DNA of 64,000 nt from JAFAHD01 sp963772515. GTDB lineage: Bacteria; Vulcanimicrobiota; Vulcanimicrobiia; Eremiobacterales; Eremiobacteraceae. Where the stretch lies: assembly GCA_963772515.1 (NCBI GenBank), contig CAVYXC010000004.1, positions 248,001 to 312,000 of the forward strand. The letters run 5' to 3'. This document shows, one piece after another, positions 17,701-26,065 of the stretch (positions are counted from its first letter, which is position 1; each line of letters opens with the position of its first letter). The notes under the pieces are model-generated. The model ran no database searches. It was given only the letters and a program-made list of their open reading frames with translations, and had not been told where the DNA came from. A program made the translations under genes and the position numbers.

Positions 17701-17803
17701 GCAGCACTGGTTGGCCAACGCGCTGACGCCGTTCGTCGGAGACGCAAACGCGAGGACGCCAGAGTTCAAAGCATTCTTGGTCGACGTCGAGAAAATCGAA
17801 TGA
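14726..17803 (+). CDS. fdhA: Formate dehydrogenase catalytic subunit, selenocysteine-containing
   Basis: Molybdo/tungsto-bis-MGD enzyme oxidising formate to CO2. The gene is read through an in-frame TGA at 15308-15310 as Sec195: the flanks ARV-U-HGPTVVSLAATFGRGA match the active site of E. coli FdnG/FdoG, and a SECIS hairpin follows. Total 1025 residues, close to FdnG (1015). A Tat signal (SRRGFLK, residues 5-11) directs export; the Fe4S4 cluster cysteines are C51, C54, C58 and C91. MTNHW, EAHPVGF and the C-terminal MGD domain (HWGYVG) are present. It overlaps fdhE by 4 bases. No Sec biosynthesis gene lies in this window. Confidence 0.95.
15308..15340 (+). promoter_or_regulatory. Recoded TGA and bacterial SECIS hairpin
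   Basis: TGA 15308-15310 is followed by a 7-bp stem, GGTGGTC (15322-15328) with GGCCGCC (15334-15340), and a 5-base loop AGTTT. The loop starts 18 bases after the TGA, the same spacing as in E. coli fdhF/fdnG, and carries the GU dinucleotide needed for SelB binding. Confidence 0.9.
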
Positions 17804-18738
17804 CAACATCAGTCGCCGCTGCCAATCCGTGGCTGGAGCGGCGCCGGCGCGCCGAAGAGCTGTGCGAACGCTGGCCGTTCGCATCTGACGTGCTCGGCTT
17901 TTACATCACACTTGCCGGCGTGCAGGAGATGGCGTGGGCGAACACGCGCAGCGATATGCCGCAGCCGCACGACGTCATCACCTATGCCGAGCAGCACGTG
18001 CTGCCGCGCGTGATGGAGGCGAGCGTGGCAAGCGGTCCAAAACAACTCGTGTACCGGCTCGTCGAGCGGTCTGAAACAGCTGATTTCGCCACGATCGCCG
18101 CAGGCTGGCTCGCGGGCGACGAGCTGTCCGCGGTCGATCGCTATTTGGCGCGCGCGACGCTCGCCCCGGTGCTCGAGGCGCTCGGCGCCGCGGCGGGCGC
18201 TGTCGCGCAGTTTTCGGACGCCGAGCCGTTCGATACGCGCCGCTGCCCCAACTGCGGTGGATTGCCGCAGCTCGCCTACTTCGGAACGTCGATGGAAGAC
18301 CTCGTCACGCCGCAGCGCTATCTCGAGTGCGAACGGTGCGCCTCGACTTGGAGCTACCCGCGCATGACGTGCGCGGCGTGCGGCGAGACAGAAACATCCG
18401 CATTGACGATCTATGGTGAAGAAGGGACGGCGGCCGTCGAGACCGAGGGGAGCATCGTCCGCGGGCTTGTCGCACGTGCCCGGACAAACGCTACGAAGGG
18501 CTCGAACGGTACAAACGCAGCGACTGCGGTCGTCGCGCGAAACGACAATCCGGCGCCGCACTTTCCGCACCTGCGCATCGATGGATGCAACGCGTGCAAA
18601 CACTATCTGCTCACCATCGATCGCGGCCGAGATCCACGAGCGGTGCCGGTCGTCGACGAATTGGCGGCCCTTCCGCTCGACCTCTATGCCAAGGAACAAG
18701 GCATGCGCAAGATCGTGCCCAACCTGATGGGGTTTTAA
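17800..18738 (+). CDS. fdhE: Formate dehydrogenase accessory protein FdhE
   Basis: 312-residue rubredoxin-like cytoplasmic protein needed for maturation of Tat-exported formate dehydrogenases. Metal-binding cysteine pairs are visible: CPNCGG near residue 149, CERCAS near 178 and CAACGE near 191, plus CNACKHY near 267. It overlaps the end of fdhA (ATGA). In E. coli fdhE is the last gene of its operon; here it sits between the catalytic and FeS subunits, which may help early maturation of FdhA. Confidence 0.92.
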   Translation: MTTSVAAANPWLERRRRAEELCERWPFASDVLGFYITLAGVQEMAWANTRSDMPQPHDVITYAEQHVLPRVMEASVASGPKQLVYRLVERSETADFATIAAGWLAGDELSAVDRYLARATLAPVLEALGAAAGAVAQFSDAEPFDTRRCPNCGGLPQLAYFGTSMEDLVTPQRYLECERCASTWSYPRMTCAACGETETSALTIYGEEGTAAVETEGSIVRGLVARARTNATKGSNGTNAATAVVARNDNPAPHFPHLRIDGCNACKHYLLTIDRGRDPRAVPVVDELAALPLDLYAKEQGMRKIVPNLMGF

Positions 18739-18742
18739 GCAC

Positions 18743-19552
18743 ATGGCGGAGCCAGTCGGTTTCTTCACAGACACCAGCATCTGCATCGGCTGCAAAGCCT
18801 GCGAGGTCGCGTGCAAGGAATGGAATCAGCTCGCCGGCGATCCGCCGAAGTTCCGCGACAGTTTTGACAACACCGGTCAACTCGACGCGGAGAATTGGCG
18901 TCATGTGAAGTTCATCGAGACGATGCCGACCGACGACATCACCGTCGGCAACGGCCAGGCGTGGCTGATGATGTCGGACATCTGCAAGCATTGCACGCAC
19001 GCGAGCTGCATGGAAGTGTGCCCGACCGGCGCGATCGTCACGACCGAGTACAAGACCGTCTATATCCAGCAAGACGCGTGCAATGGTTGTCGCGACTGTA
19101 TCGCCGCGTGTCCGTACGGTGCGATCGGCTTCAGCGAAACGACGGGCACCGTGCACAAGTGCACGATGTGCTACGATCGTTTGCAGGCAGACCTGATGCC
19201 CGCATGCGCGAAAGCCTGCCCGACCCAGTCGATCCAATTCGGCAAGCTCAGCGAACTGCAGGCGAAGGCCGACGCGCGGCTCGCGACGCTCAAAGCGCAA
19301 GGCGTCGATAAGGCGGAGCTCTACGGCCGCGACGAATCAGTCTATGGCGGGCTCGGCGCATTCTTCCTGTTGATGGACAAACCCGAAGTGTACGGGTTGC
19401 CCAATGAGAAGAACGCCGTTTTGCCAAGCCGCAACAATTTCGGCGGGTACCTCGGCGCGTTGCTGACGGCGGCGATCGGCGTTGTCGCGGGCATCATCGC
19501 TTTGCGTCAGAACAACTCTGACTCGAGGGACGCGAGCGGGAGCGCACGCTAA
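18743..19552 (+). CDS. fdhB: Formate dehydrogenase iron-sulfur subunit
   Basis: 269 residues with four Fe4S4 cysteine groups: CIGCKACEVAC near residue 14, CKHCTHASCMEVC near 83, CNGCRDCIAAC near 115, and CTMCYDR with a later CAKACP near 140-158. They form the electron wire from the Mo site. A C-terminal membrane helix (LGALLTAAIGVVAGIIAL) anchors it, as in FdnH. The start is 4 bases after fdhE and its stop overlaps the NrfD gene by one base (TAATG). Confidence 0.93.
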   Translation: MAEPVGFFTDTSICIGCKACEVACKEWNQLAGDPPKFRDSFDNTGQLDAENWRHVKFIETMPTDDITVGNGQAWLMMSDICKHCTHASCMEVCPTGAIVTTEYKTVYIQQDACNGCRDCIAACPYGAIGFSETTGTVHKCTMCYDRLQADLMPACAKACPTQSIQFGKLSELQAKADARLATLKAQGVDKAELYGRDESVYGGLGAFFLLMDKPEVYGLPNEKNAVLPSRNNFGGYLGALLTAAIGVVAGIIALRQNNSDSRDASGSAR

Positions 19553-20436
19553 TGGCCGAGCACTTCGTTCAGCCACCCAACTGGACTTGGTTCATTCTCT
19601 TTTACTTCTTCCTCGCAGGTGTCACCGGCGGTTCGTATACGCTAGCGACGATCTTGCGCATCTGGGGCGGACCGCGCGATCAGGCGACGGCACGCATCGG
19701 GTATTTGATCGCGTTTCCCGTGGTCGTCGTGTGCGCGATCTTCCTGACGGTCGATCTCGGCCAGCCGGTCCGCTTCTTTCACATGTTGCTCAACACGACG
19801 CCCGGCGTCGGCGGCCTGAGTTTCAAATATTGGTCGCCGATCTCGGTCGGTAGCTTTGCGTTGCTGATCTACAGCATTTTTGCGTTCGTCTCGTTCGTGG
19901 ACGCGTTGGGCTATATTTCGCTCAAGGGCGCCGCCGGACGCGCGTGGAGCGTCATCGGTTCGATTTTCGCGCTGTTCATCGCGAGCTACACCGGCGTCGT
20001 GCTCAGCGTCTCCAATCAGCCGGTGTGGAGCGATAGCTGGGCGATCGGCGGATTGTTCCTCGCGTCCGCATTAAGCGGATCGGCGGCGTTGCTCGCGTGG
20101 TACGCCCACGCCAGCGAAGGCAGTACGATTCCGGGTGACCGCGAGGAGGGCGCGCCGTCGACCGAAGCGCGCCTGGCGAAGGCCGACGGCTATTTCGCGG
20201 TGCTCGAGCTCGTGTTGATCGTCATCTTCTTCGTGACGATCGGCGCGGCGGGCACGCTTGCGAAGACGTTTAGCGGTGTGTGGCTGATCGTGTGGATCCT
20301 CGTCGCCCTAAGCCTTATCCCGCCGCTGTCCGACCTCGGCCGCCGGCGCGCGAGCTTTTCCGCGATGTCGGCGCTGGTCGTGATCGTCGGCGTGTTCTTG
20401 ATGCGGCTCGTCGTCATCTTCAGCGCGCAATCCTAG
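19552..20436 (+). CDS. NrfD-family membrane anchor of formate dehydrogenase
   Basis: 294 residues with about eight membrane helices. It has the family N-terminus (NWTWFILFYFFLAGVTGGSY) and the DLGQP segment near residue 67. It replaces the cytochrome b anchor (FdnI) of enteric enzymes, so electrons should pass to quinone without haem b. Position as the last gene in the fdh operon supports the role. Confidence 0.9.
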   Translation: MAEHFVQPPNWTWFILFYFFLAGVTGGSYTLATILRIWGGPRDQATARIGYLIAFPVVVVCAIFLTVDLGQPVRFFHMLLNTTPGVGGLSFKYWSPISVGSFALLIYSIFAFVSFVDALGYISLKGAAGRAWSVIGSIFALFIASYTGVVLSVSNQPVWSDSWAIGGLFLASALSGSAALLAWYAHASEGSTIPGDREEGAPSTEARLAKADGYFAVLELVLIVIFFVTIGAAGTLAKTFSGVWLIVWILVALSLIPPLSDLGRRRASFSAMSALVVIVGVFLMRLVVIFSAQS

Positions 20437-20664
20437 ACGCCCATTAACCTCGCAGCGGGCGAGCTGACGCTTCACCAGCAACAACCATCATTCTTGGGAC
20501 GGTTTCGTACGCGTGTTCGTTGACGCGCGTGCACGCAAGTGTCAATTAGAGATACCTAGCAGGATGGATGTACGGAACAGGCAACCACGCTCGCTACGAA
20601 ATAGCCGTATTTGTACGTCAAAAGCCGACAGCCGGTGGCTGTGCCCGCGACTTGGGATGACAAT
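20437..20664. other. Spacer with duplicated leader of the epoxide hydrolase
   Basis: Contains the start of the segment shared with 12576-12857, including TTGACG at 20520-20525, and an extra stretch near 20586-20625 absent from the other copy. No gene seen. Confidence 0.7.
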
Positions 20665-22035
20665 ATGAAACGTCGCAAGCCTGAGAAGTTTAGCCTCAAT
20701 CGTCGCCGTTTTGTTAGCGCCGCTGCGATGACTATAGCGGGCGCTCAGCTCGCTATGTATGGCTGCGCGCGATCGAACAAGGCGACGGAGAGTTCTTCAG
20801 AAAGGAATCCATCCGTGGCAAAGGTTCAGCAAGCGACGGGCAGCGGCCCAACCGCGATCCGCCCATTTCACTACACCGCTCCCGAAGACCAAATCGTCGA
20901 TATGCGCCGCCGCATCAACGAGACGAGGTGGCCCACACGTGAATTGGTCAATGACCAGGCGCAAGGCGTGCAGTTGGCGATGATACAGGCGCTTGCGCAC
21001 TATTGGGGGACCGACTACGATTGGCGCAAGTGCGAAGCGAAGCTCAACGCAATACCGCAGTTCGTGACCGAGATCGACGGTCAGGAGATCCAATTCATTC
21101 ACGTGCGCGCGAAGAACGACAACGCATTGCCGCTGATCGTGACGCACGGCTGGCCGGGATCGATCATCGAGCAGCTCAAGATCATCGAACCGCTGACCAA
21201 TCCCACGGCGCACGGCGCGAGCGCAAGTGACGCGTTTCACATCGTGGTCCCATCGATGCCAGGACACGGATTCTCGCCGGAACCAAAAACATTGGGCTGG
21301 GATCCCGTGCGCATCGCAAAGGCTTGGCTCGTGCTGATGGAGCGGCTGGGTTACGATCGCTTCGTCGCGCAGGGTGGCGACTGGGGCGCGAATGTCACAC
21401 AAGAGCTCGCGTTGCTCGCGCCGACGAAAGTGATCGCGATCCACACGAACATGCCGGGCACCGTTCCGGCAGACATCTTGGCCGCAGCGAAGTCGGGTGC
21501 CAAGTCACCGGTGGCGCTTTCGGGCGACGAACTCCATGCGTTCGAGCAGTTGAGCGATTTCTATGCGAAGCATCTCGGCTACGCGGTCGAAATGACCAAC
21601 CGCCCGCAAACGTTGTACGGGCTCAGCGATTCGCCGATCGGCTTAGCGTCCTGGATGCTCGACCACGACAAGGACAGTTACGAGATGATCGCACCCGCCT
21701 TTTTTGGGCACCCGGGCGGCCTGTCGCGCGACGACGTCCTGGACAACGTCACGCTCTACTGGCTAACGAACTCGGGAATCTCGTCGGCTCGCCTCTACTG
21801 GGAGAATAAACTCGACTTTTTCGACATCAAGGGCGTTGCCCTACCGGTGGGCGTGAGCGCGTTCCGGTACGAGCTCTACCAGGCGCCACGCAGCTGGTCC
21901 GAAAAAGCGTACCCAAAGCTCGTGTATTACAAGAGGCACGACGTCGGCGGCCACTTCGCCGCCTGGGAACAGCCGCAACTCTTTTGCGAGGACGTTCGCG
22001 CGAGCTTCCGATCGTTTCAAAAAGGGAGCGCATGA
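20665..22035 (+). CDS. Epoxide hydrolase, Tat-exported
   Basis: 456 residues; ATG 20665 gives a Tat leader (LNRRRFVSAAAMTIAGA). The N-terminal EHN domain (FHYTAPEDQIVDMRRRI) precedes an alpha/beta-hydrolase fold with the oxyanion motif HGWPGS (161-166), nucleophile Asp239 in GGDWGA, and catalytic His in DVGGHFAAWE near residue 431. The juvenile-hormone/microsomal epoxide hydrolase type is the best fit. A truncated copy of its 5' end lies at 12735. Substrate unknown. Confidence 0.88.
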   Translation: MKRRKPEKFSLNRRRFVSAAAMTIAGAQLAMYGCARSNKATESSSERNPSVAKVQQATGSGPTAIRPFHYTAPEDQIVDMRRRINETRWPTRELVNDQAQGVQLAMIQALAHYWGTDYDWRKCEAKLNAIPQFVTEIDGQEIQFIHVRAKNDNALPLIVTHGWPGSIIEQLKIIEPLTNPTAHGASASDAFHIVVPSMPGHGFSPEPKTLGWDPVRIAKAWLVLMERLGYDRFVAQGGDWGANVTQELALLAPTKVIAIHTNMPGTVPADILAAAKSGAKSPVALSGDELHAFEQLSDFYAKHLGYAVEMTNRPQTLYGLSDSPIGLASWMLDHDKDSYEMIAPAFFGHPGGLSRDDVLDNVTLYWLTNSGISSARLYWENKLDFFDIKGVALPVGVSAFRYELYQAPRSWSEKAYPKLVYYKRHDVGGHFAAWEQPQLFCEDVRASFRSFQKGSA

Positions 22036-22102
22036 CGAGTGGCGTCAATCGCTGTCGCTCTGAATCTCCGGTACACGAGTTCGGAGAAATACGTCCGTAG
22101 CG

Positions 22103-22576
22103 TCACCTTAGTAATCTGCCGGCGAGCAAGTAATCGACGCTGAACTTTCCTGGACCAGAGCAGATCAGCCAGCTAAAGAAGAGCACGTACAGAACTTCCG
22201 GAAGATAGAGGAAATCGTCGAGCCAGTTAAGCGGCGAAAGTCCTTTAGCCATTGTGGAAAGCGCGCTGGTCAGGGTGGCGACAAGCATATCGATCAATAA
22301 AGCCACGCTAGCCAGACTCGAAAGAAACCCCACGGTCACCAAGGATCCGCCAACAAACTCGACACCCGCCACGAAATAAGCCAGCAGGTAGGGAAACGGG
22401 GCCTTGGCCTTAACGAGCGTTTCGTAAATAGGCTTCGTGCCGCCGGCGACAAACAATTTGTTTGCCCCGGAGATGGCGAAGAACAGCCCGAGCGAAACGC
22501 GTACCAGCAGGATGGCATATTGTTCCAAAACCCTGCTACCCAACAGCGCAAAATGGACCAACCGTTCCCAATCCAT
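22103..22576 (-). CDS. DoxX-family membrane protein
   Basis: 157 residues with four hydrophobic helices; ATG 22576 is preceded by GGAGGG. It begins MDWERLVHFALLG, with LVRVSLGLFFAISGANKLF near residue 27, the DoxX signature. Family members are often linked with thiosulfate oxidation or redox stress, but no catalytic role is set. It is convergent with the epoxide hydrolase. Confidence 0.8.
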   Translation of the reverse strand: MDWERLVHFALLGSRVLEQYAILLVRVSLGLFFAISGANKLFVAGGTKPIYETLVKAKAPFPYLLAYFVAGVEFVGGSLVTVGFLSSLASVALLIDMLVATLTSALSTMAKGLSPLNWLDDFLYLPEVLYVLFFSWLICSGPGKFSVDYLLAGRLLR

Positions 22577-22954
22577 CTCTTGTCCCTCCATCGGAGGATG
22601 TGCTGCAGCGATACTCCTTATCATGCAGTTCGACTTCTGCGGTAACCGCGTGAATCAGGACTTAGCTAGTCTCTGGCTTAATCTCAGTTCTCAAACTTCT
22701 GGTTGACACGCCCGGGCACCCAGGCGCGGGAGCCTTATAAGGCGTTCGTCAGCGGCCTGTTGAACGTCGTGGGCCATAGTCCTACTACTTGCCTTTTGCT
22801 GGGGGTCGTTTCTGGTCTTCGCACTTTTACCGCGTTAGTCGCAAACAATGTCCTCCCTCGTCCGACTCGCCGATTCGTCCAGGATGCCCTCCTCGTGCGT
22901 GTACAGGGAACCTAAGCGTCTAGATCCGCGCCCCCTCCGGGCCGAGCGTCAACC
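22577..22954. other. Spacer with a possible membrane-protein gene fragment
   Basis: A plus-strand frame at about 22763-22915 reads GHSPTTCLLLGVVSGLRTF, like the start of a DUF4126-type membrane protein, then loses resemblance. A stretch near 22888-22915 (GCCCTCCTCGTGC...ACAGGG.ACCTA) recurs at about 24356-24381. I regard it as a gene scrap. Confidence 0.4.
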
Positions 22955-23401
22955 CTACATGAGATCGGTGCTCTGTCCGACCTCGAGAATATAGCCGTCA
23001 GGATCGCGGATGTAGCAGCGAATCTCGCCGTACTTGGCAATCGGTTCCGTGAGGAATTCGGCTCCTCGACTTTTCCATAATTCATAGCACGATTGAATAT
23101 CCGCAACACGGACATTCATAAAGCTGCTGACCTTATCCGGGTCGGCGGGGACGCTGAGCGTTACAGTCGGCTTGTCCGGGGTGGGCCCGCCTCCGACGTT
23201 GACGATGAGCCACGTATTCGCGATCTGAATGTGTCCAGATGCACCCTTGCTATCGCCTCTGCTCAGAATGTGGCCGCCGAAGACCCTTTCATAGAAATCG
23301 GCCGATCGGTCGATGTCGGCGACGGTGATGAAATGCGTGACGGTGAACCCGTCGCGCGGCGGCATCTCATAGCTCTTCTGCTCGATTTGGAAACTGCTCA
23401 T
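22955..23401 (-). CDS. VOC protein, paralog 3
   Basis: 148 residues, single VOC domain. It has HFITVADIDRSADFYERVFG near residue 23, IANTWLIVNVGGGPTPDKP and CYIRDPDGYILEVGQS, the same blocks as paralogs 1 and 2 at 12.9 and 13.6 kb. It follows an alpha/beta hydrolase gene on the same strand 73 bases away. Substrate unknown. Confidence 0.86.
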   Translation of the reverse strand: MSSFQIEQKSYEMPPRDGFTVTHFITVADIDRSADFYERVFGGHILSRGDSKGASGHIQIANTWLIVNVGGGPTPDKPTVTLSVPADPDKVSSFMNVRVADIQSCYELWKSRGAEFLTEPIAKYGEIRCYIRDPDGYILEVGQSTDLM

Positions 23402-23474
23402 TGACGACCCCTCTTGATACTGTGCTCATTCACTAATGCGTTCGTGCGAACCATCGCAGCAAGTTTCTAGGGCT

Positions 23475-24350
23475 CTACGCATTAACTGTCATTTTCAGGA
23501 TTGCCGCGGCAAAGTCATCGAGGTTGGTTTCAAGAGCAAAGTGACCGGTGTCCAAGAATCGGACATCCGCATCGGGCACGTCTCGCTTGAACGCCTCGGC
23601 GCCTGGTGGAATGAAGAAGGTGTCGTTCTTTCCCCATATAGCCAGCAGCGGAGGCCGGTGCGTTCGGAGGTATTGCTGATACAAGGGGTAGCGTTCGATA
23701 TTAGATTTATAGTCGAGCTTGAGGTCGGCCTGAAGATTCGTCATCCCTGGGCGGGCAAGTAGGGCCGCATCCAGCCAATAAGCCTCGGGCTCGATCGCGG
23801 TGGGATCACTCACCCCTTGAAAATAAGCCTCACGGACGCCACTGAGCGACATACGTTCCTTAATTGTCTCACGGATGGCCGGTGAAGGCTGCCTCCAATA
23901 GGCACGCAATGGAGCCCAAGGACCATCACCCAGGCCTTCCTCGTATACGTTGCCGTTCTGCGAGACGATTGCGGAAATGGTGTCCGGATTGGCGACCGCC
24001 AGATTGAAGCCGACGGGTGCGCCGTAATCGAACACGTACATCGCGAAGCGTCGTAGCGAAAGTTCGTTCACGAAGCCCTGAATCGTCTTTGTCAGACCGG
24101 AAAAAGTAAACTGATGGCCCCCTCCCTCTTCGACCGTCGTAAATCCGAACGAGGGCAGATCTGGTGCAATCAGGTGAAATCGGCCCGCGAGCTTCGGCAT
24201 CAAGTGGCGGAAATAGTGTGACGAGTTTGCGAAGCCGTGGAGCAGCAAGAGAACAGGTTGTCCCTGTGTACCGGCTTCACGATAAAAAACGTTCGCGGAG
24301 CCTACTCGGACGGTCGCATGACGGACGTTTGGCACGCAAAACTCGCTCAC
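23475..24350 (-). CDS. Alpha/beta hydrolase, haloalkane dehalogenase/epoxide hydrolase-like
   Basis: 291 residues. It has HGFANSSHYF (oxyanion region, residue 39), the nucleophile elbow VFDYGAPVG with Asp108 in place of Ser, the acid region IWGKND, and the catalytic His in GHFALE near residue 275. An Asp nucleophile indicates dehalogenase or epoxide hydrolase chemistry rather than an esterase. A fragment of a paralog is at 14498-14585. No signal peptide. Confidence 0.85.
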   Translation of the reverse strand: MSEFCVPNVRHATVRVGSANVFYREAGTQGQPVLLLLHGFANSSHYFRHLMPKLAGRFHLIAPDLPSFGFTTVEEGGGHQFTFSGLTKTIQGFVNELSLRRFAMYVFDYGAPVGFNLAVANPDTISAIVSQNGNVYEEGLGDGPWAPLRAYWRQPSPAIRETIKERMSLSGVREAYFQGVSDPTAIEPEAYWLDAALLARPGMTNLQADLKLDYKSNIERYPLYQQYLRTHRPPLLAIWGKNDTFFIPPGAEAFKRDVPDADVRFLDTGHFALETNLDDFAAAILKMTVNA

Positions 24351-24395
24351 AATGCGCCCTCCTCGTGCACAGGGGACCTAGCAGTGGCCCGTGCA

Positions 24396-24767
24396 TCAGT
24401 GCGGCGGGACCGTGAATTCCACCACCGCCTGGTCGAGCGGCACGTGGATCGCATTCACGAGTCGGATCAGTACCTTGTGCGGCCCGGGCGGAAGCCCATT
24501 GATGATGATCGGCTCGTTGCTGGTGTCCAACCAGCGCCACGGTGCATCGTCAACGGTCACGTGGAGATGTCCGACGCGAGGAGAGATCTCAAGCGCCGCG
24601 GGTCCGAAAACGGGCACGATGTGCAGATTCTCCGCGTAGTACTGGATGACGACCCGTCCGCCTTTGAGGGACTCCGCTAACGGCGGATCGACATGGATCT
24701 TGGCGGGCGGTTGGTCGTTGACCGTCTGGATCGCGGCCGGCCCGCGTACCTCTCGAACGCTCAACAT
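24396..24767 (-). CDS. DUF6130-like protein
   Basis: 123 residues from ATG 24767, preceded by AAGAGG. The C-terminal half has a GHLHVTVDDAPWRWLDTS stretch and GLPPGPHKVLIRL, the pattern I associate with DUF6130, a small beta-sandwich protein. Its gene starts 4 bases after the stop of the exported hydrolase upstream, so they are co-transcribed. Function unknown. Confidence 0.72.
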   Translation of the reverse strand: MLSVREVRGPAAIQTVNDQPPAKIHVDPPLAESLKGGRVVIQYYAENLHIVPVFGPAALEISPRVGHLHVTVDDAPWRWLDTSNEPIIINGLPPGPHKVLIRLVNAIHVPLDQAVVEFTVPPH

Positions 24768-24771
24768 CGCG

Positions 24772-25533
24772 CTACAATCCTCTTGCCGCGCTCGCGATGA
24801 AATCGGCAACCTTTTGCGGCTGCGAGAGCATCGGAACGTGACCAGCATCGAGCTCGAGCACGGTCGCGTTGATCTTCTTGGCCATCGCACGCTCGAGACC
24901 GGGGTCGATCATTTGATCGCGGCGCCCGACGATGCACCACGATGGTTTTGTCTTCCACGCCGCAGCCGTCACCTTGGCACCGAAACTCGAAGCTGCGATC
25001 GGGCCTTGCGTCGACCACACCACGCCCGCTTCGCTCTTTGGCACCTCCGGCACGAAGAATTGCTCGACACCCGCTTGCGACAGCCACAGGAATCCATTCG
25101 ATGCGCTGATCGATTTCAATCCCGGCGGAGCTGGGTACCCCGGTCCGAGATCGTTGGCTGATTGCCCGACGTCCGGCGAAAAGGCGTCGATGTACACCAA
25201 GCCGACCACCTTGGGATCGGTGCCCGCTTGCGTGATCACCATCCCGCCCCAGGAATGGCCGACGAGCAGCACAGGACCGTTTTGTAGATCGAGGACGCGC
25301 TTGGTAGCGGCGACGTCGTCCTCAAGCGACGTCAACGGGTTTTGCACCGCGGTGACCGTGTAGCCCTGGGCTTGCAGCAGCGGAATGACTTTGGCAAAGC
25401 TCGAGCCGTCCGCCCACGCTCCGTGGACGATGACGATGTTCTTCACGCCGCCAGCCGCGTGCGCGGGCAGATTCGCCGCGGCAAACGTATCTGCGACTAG
25501 GGCAAACCATGCGATTGCAAAGATTGGTTCCAT
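24772..25533 (-). CDS. Exported alpha/beta hydrolase (Ser nucleophile)
   Basis: 253 residues from ATG 25533, preceded by GAGGAGGTAGGAG. A signal peptide ends near PAHA. The fold shows VHGAWADGSSF, nucleophile Ser94 in GHSWGG, and LDAGHVPM with the catalytic His near residue 235. It resembles the salicylate-esterase-like hydrolases often found in actinobacteria and proteobacteria. It is upstream partner of the DUF6130-like gene. Substrate unknown. Confidence 0.82.
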   Translation of the reverse strand: MEPIFAIAWFALVADTFAAANLPAHAAGGVKNIVIVHGAWADGSSFAKVIPLLQAQGYTVTAVQNPLTSLEDDVAATKRVLDLQNGPVLLVGHSWGGMVITQAGTDPKVVGLVYIDAFSPDVGQSANDLGPGYPAPPGLKSISASNGFLWLSQAGVEQFFVPEVPKSEAGVVWSTQGPIAASSFGAKVTAAAWKTKPSWCIVGRRDQMIDPGLERAMAKKINATVLELDAGHVPMLSQPQKVADFIASAARGL

Positions 25534-25546
25534 CACTCCTACCTCC

Positions 25547-25855
25547 TCAAATCGGAAGAAGTATATCTCCATGACGTTCTTTCGCCAGCGGTCGTACGCC
25601 GTGGATGATGAGCCGCTGGAAGTGCGTTGAGGCCACGTGCGCGTCGAGAGCCGCCTGATCCCTATAGACCTCCCAGAGCACGAACTGATCAGGCTGCTCG
25701 CGGCTTCGCGCGATGTCGAAGGCGAGGACGCCTTCTTCAGCGCGCGCTACATCGCGCAACTCTCGAAACATCGGTTCCGCTTGATCAGTGTCATCGGGAG
25801 CGAAGGTGTAACGAACGGTTTGGATCAGCATTTGGGCCTTGCCGACCTGAGTCAT
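25547..25855 (-). CDS. Antibiotic biosynthesis monooxygenase-like protein
   Basis: 102-residue dimeric alpha-beta barrel (ABM) protein: IQTVRYTFAPDDTDQ, then GVLAFDIARSREQPDQFVLW and AHVASTHFQRL. This is the quinol-monooxygenase/YgiN pattern. It needs no cofactor in characterised members. It could be in one transcript with the exported hydrolase 13 bases downstream. An alternative start is Met9 (25831). Confidence 0.82.
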   Translation of the reverse strand: MTQVGKAQMLIQTVRYTFAPDDTDQAEPMFRELRDVARAEEGVLAFDIARSREQPDQFVLWEVYRDQAALDAHVASTHFQRLIIHGVRPLAKERHGDILLPI

Positions 25856-26065
25856 GGGTGGACGGTGCTCCCTTCAAACAAGTGTTCGCTGCGGCGCACC
25901 GCTCGCTCGAACCACAATGTCATTCCGCCATACCAAATTCCTAGAGGTATTTTGCGCAACGAAATGGCTAGTTGCTTTTCCAGCACAAACACCGGACATT
26001 CGCACTTATCATTTCACCATGCAGAAGTGCGTTGGGAAGCTTAAGGTTCTTGGAGGGGAAGCACG

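Noticed and set aside
15323..17803. Separate gene starting at GTG 15323 after the fdhA stop
   Set aside because: It is the in-frame continuation after a selenocysteine TGA; the flanks match the Sec site of known formate dehydrogenases and the SECIS hairpin overlaps this supposed start.
16445..17884. 479-residue open frame opposite fdhA
   Set aside because: High-GC antisense shadow of a clear selenoprotein gene; Arg/His-rich composition without domains.
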